Shown one piece after another: positions 59,078 through 64,000 of a DNA stretch of 64,000 nt (position 1 is the stretch's first letter; every line of letters begins with the position of its first letter). The translations under genes were made by a program, and so were the position numbers. Under the pieces are notes generated by a model, which had not been told where the DNA came from, did not search any database, and saw only the letters and a list, made by a program, of their open reading frames with translations. This DNA comes from Phosphitispora fastidiosa (GTDB lineage Bacteria; Bacillota; Thermincolia; Thermincolales; UBA2595): the NCBI RefSeq assembly GCF_019008365.1, contig NZ_JAHHUL010000015.1, forward strand, positions 49,784 to 113,783, given 5' to 3'.

Positions 59078-59995
59078 TTGAAACGGGTTATGAGTGTCAG
59101 TTTGGGGTCTTCAGTTCGGGACCATGCAGTAGAAACCGAGATTATGGGGCAGAGGCTTCTTATAGAACGGATAGGGACAAATGGTGATATTGAAAAAGCC
59201 ATTGAACTTATCCGAAAATATGATGGGCAGGTTGATGCCTTCGGACTTGGCGGAATTGACCTGTATATTTATGCCGGAGATAAACGGTACACATTCAGAG
59301 ATGCTAAAAGGATTGCCCTTGCTGCAAGAAAGTCGCCGATAGTTGATGGCAGTGGTTTGAAAAACACCCTCGAGCGGAAGGTAATAGCGTACTTACAAAA
59401 CGAATTGGGAATGGTATTCGCAAACAAAAAGGTGTTAATGGTATGTGCAGTTGACCGCTTTGGCATGGCAGAAAGCCTTGCTGCAGCCGGGGCGGATATG
59501 ACTTTTGGTGACCTGATATTTGCTTTGGGGCTTCCTGTTAGTATTTCATCAATTACTTCACTGCAGATGGTGGCAAAAATAGTTGCACCGATTATTGTAA
59601 AACTTCCTTTTAAACTACTTTATCCGACGGGTGGCAAACAAGAGCACCAGACTCCCAAATATGGCAGTTACTATGAACGGGCTGATATCATAGCCGGGGA
59701 TTTTCATTTTATCAAAAGGTATATGCCTGAAAATTTGTCCGGCAAGTGTATTATTACGAATACTGTAACCCAAAGAGACATACAATTGTTGAGAGATAGG
59801 GAAATCGGGCAATTGATCACAACAACTCCGGAATTCAATGGAAGATCTTTTGGCACAAACGTTATGGAAGGAGTGCTGGTTGCATTATCAGGTAAAAACC
59901 CTGACATAATGGTGCCTGAAGATTATTCCTGCCTGCTTGAAGCTGTTGGGTTCAGACCCAGAGTACTTAATTTTAGAGAAGAGATGGCCGGTTAG
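59078..59995 (+). CDS. Quinate 5-dehydrogenase-like protein (uncertain function)
   Basis: 305 residues. Relatives in Peptococcaceae are, as I remember, named quinate 5-dehydrogenase, but I see no clear catalytic motif. Visible are an N-terminal alpha/beta part (DGQVDAFGLGGIDLYIYAGD), a central Rossmann-like segment (NKKVLMVCAVDRFGMAESLA) and ITNTVTQRDIQLLRDREIGQ. TTG start behind AAAGGAGG. Always next to the AAR-like gene here, so it probably works in the same pathway. Confidence 0.65.
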   Translation: MKRVMSVSLGSSVRDHAVETEIMGQRLLIERIGTNGDIEKAIELIRKYDGQVDAFGLGGIDLYIYAGDKRYTFRDAKRIALAARKSPIVDGSGLKNTLERKVIAYLQNELGMVFANKKVLMVCAVDRFGMAESLAAAGADMTFGDLIFALGLPVSISSITSLQMVAKIVAPIIVKLPFKLLYPTGGKQEHQTPKYGSYYERADIIAGDFHFIKRYMPENLSGKCIITNTVTQRDIQLLRDREIGQLITTTPEFNGRSFGTNVMEGVLVALSGKNPDIMVPEDYSCLLEAVGFRPRVLNFREEMAG

Positions 59996-60005
59996 GGGGA
60001 ATACC

Positions 60006-61052
60006 TTGGTGAAAAGGTTTGCCTTTATTAACCATCCTATTAATACAAATGAGTTGAAGATGAATTACCCGGCTGCCAGGTGTTTCCCTGATTTTCTGTT
60101 AAAACAGATACTCAAGTGCAGCCCTCCATTTAAGTCGCCGGAACTTACCCTTAGGTTGGATGAGATTGACTGTAAGGGCTGGAGCGTTACATGTCCCTTA
60201 ACAGAGACGCAAATCCTAGGTTCGTCTGATAAACTGGTGCAAAAAAGAATTTTTAAAGCTTTAAGGGCAGCTCAAAAGCTGGGAGCTGAAGTAATCGGGC
60301 TAGGAGGGTGTATTCCTGCTGCGCTGGGGTCTAAAGAAATAATTATGGCAGAGCGCCCTGAAATCAAATTGACGTTCGGGCATAACTACAGTATTTTGGC
60401 TGCAGTTGAAGGGGTGAAGCTGGCAGCTATTACCAGGGGTTACGATATGGATCAGGTGACCGCTGCGGTGTTGGGAGCCACTGGCCGTACCGGGAGTGTT
60501 TGTGCAGCCATTCTGGCCCGGGAAGTAAAAAATCTGATATTAACAGGCGATAATAAAGTAAAGCTTCATCAGATGACCAATAATATTCTTTACGATACCG
60601 GCTTACCTGTTAAAACAGTCACCAGTGCTAAGCGGGCTTTGAATTTAGCTGACATTGTTTTTGTAGATGTTTCTTCGTCAGGAAGCGAAATCAGGTCAGA
60701 AGACTTTAAAAAAGGTGCGGTTGTGTGTTTTGTTAAAGGTGCAGGAATATCTATTCGGGATTTGATTATACTAAGGTCGCTGCAGGATATTGCTATGTGT
60801 GGAAATGACCTCAAGATTATTGATGGGGGACTTGTGGAAGTGCCCGGAGTTCCCGGGTTTGCCTCAGAACAGCAACTGCCTTCCGGAATGGTATATCCAT
60901 GGATGGCGGAAACGTTAATCCTGACCCTGGAGAAAAACCGTAGCCGCACGGCAGTTGATGATTCAACCACTATGGGAAAAATTGATGCTTTGAAAGTGAA
61001 GGCCAGAAGTTATGGTTTTAGGGTGGCCGGTTACTCGGAAGTCGCGGGATAA
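60006..61052 (+). CDS. Acyl-ACP reductase (AAR)-like protein lacking the catalytic cysteine
   Basis: 348 residues, about the length of cyanobacterial AAR (~340). It follows AAR in order: FAFINHPI, KALRAAQKLGAEVIGLGGCI, FGHNYSILAAVEGVKLAA, Rossmann motif GATGRTG (157-163), DGGLVEVP and VYPWMAETLILTLEK. At the position of AAR's catalytic Cys (FACFAE) it has Trp299, so ordinary thioester reduction is unlikely. A shikimate-dehydrogenase-like name is the usual alternative. TTG 60006 follows AGGGGG at 7 bases, 10 bases after the preceding gene. Confidence 0.75.
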   Translation: MVKRFAFINHPINTNELKMNYPAARCFPDFLLKQILKCSPPFKSPELTLRLDEIDCKGWSVTCPLTETQILGSSDKLVQKRIFKALRAAQKLGAEVIGLGGCIPAALGSKEIIMAERPEIKLTFGHNYSILAAVEGVKLAAITRGYDMDQVTAAVLGATGRTGSVCAAILAREVKNLILTGDNKVKLHQMTNNILYDTGLPVKTVTSAKRALNLADIVFVDVSSSGSEIRSEDFKKGAVVCFVKGAGISIRDLIILRSLQDIAMCGNDLKIIDGGLVEVPGVPGFASEQQLPSGMVYPWMAETLILTLEKNRSRTAVDDSTTMGKIDALKVKARSYGFRVAGYSEVAG

Positions 61053-61150
61053 CTGCTGCGAAACTGCCGCCGTTGTTTAGGTTAGGGAATAGCTGCATAT
61101 AGAAGGTATACCGGATTATTTACTTTGCTGATAGTTTTGGTGTGATTTCC

Positions 61151-61179
61151 TTGACAACGATGAGTAATCTCTTTATAAT
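61151..61179 (+). promoter_or_regulatory. Consensus sigma-A promoter of greA
   Basis: TTGACA (61151-61156) and TATAAT (61174-61179), both perfect, with 17 bp between them. Start of transcription expected near 61186, giving a leader of about 160 bases. Confidence 0.9.
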
Positions 61180-61233
61180 ATTTCCCAAGAGAAATGCTTG
61201 CTGTAGACATCAGTTTTCTGCAGTAATGCTGTT

Positions 61234-61262
61234 AGTGTCAAGTGGTTACTTGGCACTCTTTT
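61234..61262 (+). terminator. Terminator in the greA leader
   Basis: AGTGTCAAGT-GGTT-ACTTGGCACT (10 bp with one G-U), then CTTTT. It lies about 50 bases after the expected transcription start. Confidence 0.65.
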
Positions 61263-61307
61263 AGTGCTTTTAGGCGCAAAATCGACAGTGTACTGCATTA
61301 CCGGGAA

Positions 61308-61325
61308 AGGCCGGGATCCCGGCCT
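61308..61325 (+). other. 18-bp perfect palindrome before the greA ribosome binding site
   Basis: AGGCCGGGATCCCGGCCT; folded as RNA it would give a strong hairpin just upstream of AAAGGGGAGCG and the greA ATG. Confidence 0.7.
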
Positions 61326-61348
61326 AAATTTTAAAGGGGAGCGAGATA

Positions 61349-61825
61349 ATGAGTGAAAAAGAAGTAATACTTACTCTTGAAGGCCTCAAAAAACTGGAAG
61401 AAGAATTGGAACATCATAAATCTGTGAAGAGAAGAGTGGTTGCCGAGAGGATTAAAGAAGCCATCGGGTTTGGCGATATAAGTGAAAACTCTGAGTATGA
61501 AGATGCAAAAAACGAACAGGCCATGATCGAGGGCAGAATTCTGACATTGGAAAAGATGCTCCGTAATGCAAAGGTAATTGATGAGGGGGACATTCATACA
61601 GACGTAGTTTCAGTTGGTTCCACCGTGGTTATCAAGGACCTTGAAGTTGGAGACGAGATAGATTATACTATTGTTGGGTCGGCTGAAGCCGATCCGGCAA
61701 ACAACAAGATTTCCAACGAATCACCTGTTGGGAAAGCCATACTTGGCAAAAAAAATGGCAGTATTGTTGAGGTTTCAGTTCCGGCCGGGAAACTTCAGTA
61801 TCAAATTATGAATATCAAAAAGTAA
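61349..61825 (+). CDS. greA: Transcription elongation factor GreA
   Basis: 158 residues, standard length. The N-terminal coiled coil has the acidic tip ([20 protein letters not shown]) that enters the RNA polymerase secondary channel. The C-terminal domain ends [12 protein letters not shown]. It rescues backtracked polymerase. It is preceded by a strong promoter and a leader with terminator and palindrome, and followed by a terminator at 61850-61884. Confidence 0.97.
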   Translation: MSEKEVILTLEGLKKLEEELEHHKSVKRRVVAERIKEAIGFGDISENSEYEDAKNEQAMIEGRILTLEKMLRNAKVIDEGDIHTDVVSVGSTVVIKDLEVGDEIDYTIVGSAEADPANNKISNESPVGKAILGKKNGSIVEVSVPAGKLQYQIMNIKK

Positions 61826-61840
61826 CAAAAGTAAAAGTAA

Positions 61841-63367
<1,527 letters not shown>

Positions 63368-63435
63368 ATCTTCTTATTATATAATACTTGTATATAATAC
63401 TTGTATATACTACTTGATTATGAAAACACACAAAA

Positions 63436-63479
63436 AGGCCGTCCCTACTATTGTAGATAGGGAGGGGTCTTTTGTTTTT
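63436..63479 (+). terminator. Intrinsic terminator of lysS
   Basis: AGGCCGTCCCTA pairs with TAGGGAGGGGTCT (one bulge, one G-U) and is followed by TTTGTTTTT. Confidence 0.7.
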
Positions 63480-63660
63480 CACAAGTTAGCCGCAATAGTC
63501 TTTGTCAAACGTCGCAGCAGCCGGCATGTGAGCACTGAGAAATTAATAGCCAACAGTTATAAAGGCTATTATATTGTGGATGCGCCTTTTGGTGTTTTTA
63601 AGAAGTCTATTGATAGAAATGTCCTGCAAAAAGTTGACACCGTCGTCGGCTGTGCCAGGC

Positions 63661-63720
63661 TTGACAAACTCTATTTGTCTGTGGTACAATGAAATTCCAA
63701 AAGCGCGCAGAGCGCTTTTT
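63661..63720 (+). promoter_or_regulatory. Promoter followed at once by a terminator-like hairpin
   Basis: TTGACA (63661-63666), 18 bp, TACAAT (63685-63690). The hairpin AAAAGCGC-GCAGA-GCGCTTTT (63699-63719) begins near the expected start site, so a transcript from here would be only about 25 bases long. Confidence 0.6.
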
Positions 63721-63727
63721 AACAGTT

Positions 63728-64000
63728 GCAGAGATTACCAGTTGACCTGAGAGGGTTGAACATGGTAAGATGTAAATCCGGGCTTGAGAGAGCAACGGAG
63801 AGCTTCGAAAAAACAGCAGAGATTACCAGTTGACTCGAGAGGGTGGACATGGTAAGATGTAAATCCGGGCTTGAGAGAGCCGCGTAGAGCTTCGAAAAAA
63901 CAGCAGAGGTTACCAGTTGACTTGAGAGGGTCAAGTGTGGTAAGATAAAGTTCCGCGGCAGAGATGCCGCAGGAACAACCGATGGTCTTTGAAAACTGAA
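63728..64000 (+). repeat. Three tandem ~88-bp promoter repeats and leader of an rRNA operon
   Basis: Units starting with GCAGAG at 63728, 63816 and 63903 are nearly identical. Each has a promoter: TTGACC 63742/TAAGAT 63766 (18 bp), TTGACT 63830/TAAGAT 63853 (17 bp) and TTGACT 63917/TAAGAT 63941 (18 bp). After the third come a hairpin GCGGCA-GAGA-TGCCGC (63955-63970) and a boxA-like TGGTCTTTGA at 63983-63992, the usual antitermination leader just before 16S rRNA. Confidence 0.9.

Noticed and set aside
63414..63692. Plus-strand 92-codon frame after lysS
   Set aside because: It spans the lysS terminator and the first rrn-side promoter, has no Shine-Dalgarno, and its product resembles nothing known.
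63728..64000. CRISPR array
   Set aside because: The ~88-bp repeats follow each other without unique spacers and contain promoter elements; they are duplicated rrn promoters.

Overview
The window looks like chromosomal DNA from an anaerobic, endospore-forming Firmicute of the Peptococcaceae/Desulfotomaculum-Pelotomaculum type. Evidence: the block mfd-spoVT-yabM-yabN ... yabO-yabP-yabQ-divIC-yabR ... spoIIE-yabT-tilS-ftsH ... folP-folB-folK ... coaX-dusB ... greA-lysS-rrn follows the order known from Bacillus and Clostridia. It also carries a Ni-CO dehydrogenase-like gene and formate-tetrahydrofolate ligase, which point to C1 (Wood-Ljungdahl type) metabolism. Many genes start with TTG or GTG behind strong Shine-Dalgarno sequences.

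Layout. 1-5.5 kb: 3' part of a cooS-type gene, ypiB, a PRC-barrel protein, ribosomal protein L25/Ctc, pth, a minimal PrsW-like membrane protein and a small Cys-rich protein. 5.7-14.7 kb: mfd, a PrsA-like foldase, spoVT, a SpoVB-type flippase, yabN/mazG and HU. 14.9-15.9 kb: a fluoride riboswitch driving two crcB/Fluc genes. 15.9-28.4 kb: RqcP, a SpoIID-domain lipoprotein, yabP, yabQ, a small HTH gene behind an 11-bp-periodic array of DnaA-box-like sequences, divIC, yabR, a GppA homologue, a set of uncharacterised genes with a sporulation-like promoter, spoIIE, a YabT-like kinase and tilS. 28.5-45.5 kb: ftsH, ndk, an FlK-like thioesterase, fhs, an HD hydrolase, then folate (folP-folB-folK), pantothenate (DUF2520-panB-panC-panD), NAD (nadA-nadB-nadC) and biotin (birA, bioY) cofactor genes. 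BirA-type operators lie in front of both birA and bioY.

45.5-55.4 kb (minus strand) is the accessory part and the best candidate for an undescribed system. A ChlI/MoxR-like AAA+ ATPase is followed by three tandem, strongly similar ~583-residue proteins (unknown N-terminal domain, winged-helix-like middle, complete-MIDAS VWA domain). Next comes an 898-residue fusion of a class III aminotransferase with a homologue of the cyanobacterial acyl-ACP reductase (AAR), which keeps the catalytic cysteine. At 58.5-61.1 kb a second AAR-like protein, with Trp at the cysteine position, sits in a cassette with an HTH regulator and a so-called quinate 5-dehydrogenase. Long nested inverted repeats lie in the intergenic spaces at 53.7-53.9 kb and 58.2-58.4 kb.

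55.8-64 kb: cheX, coaX, dusB, the AAR-like cassette, greA (behind a terminator-containing leader), lysS, and three tandem near-identical promoters leading into an rRNA operon whose 16S gene lies just outside the window. I saw no tRNA gene, CRISPR array, transposase or prophage gene.
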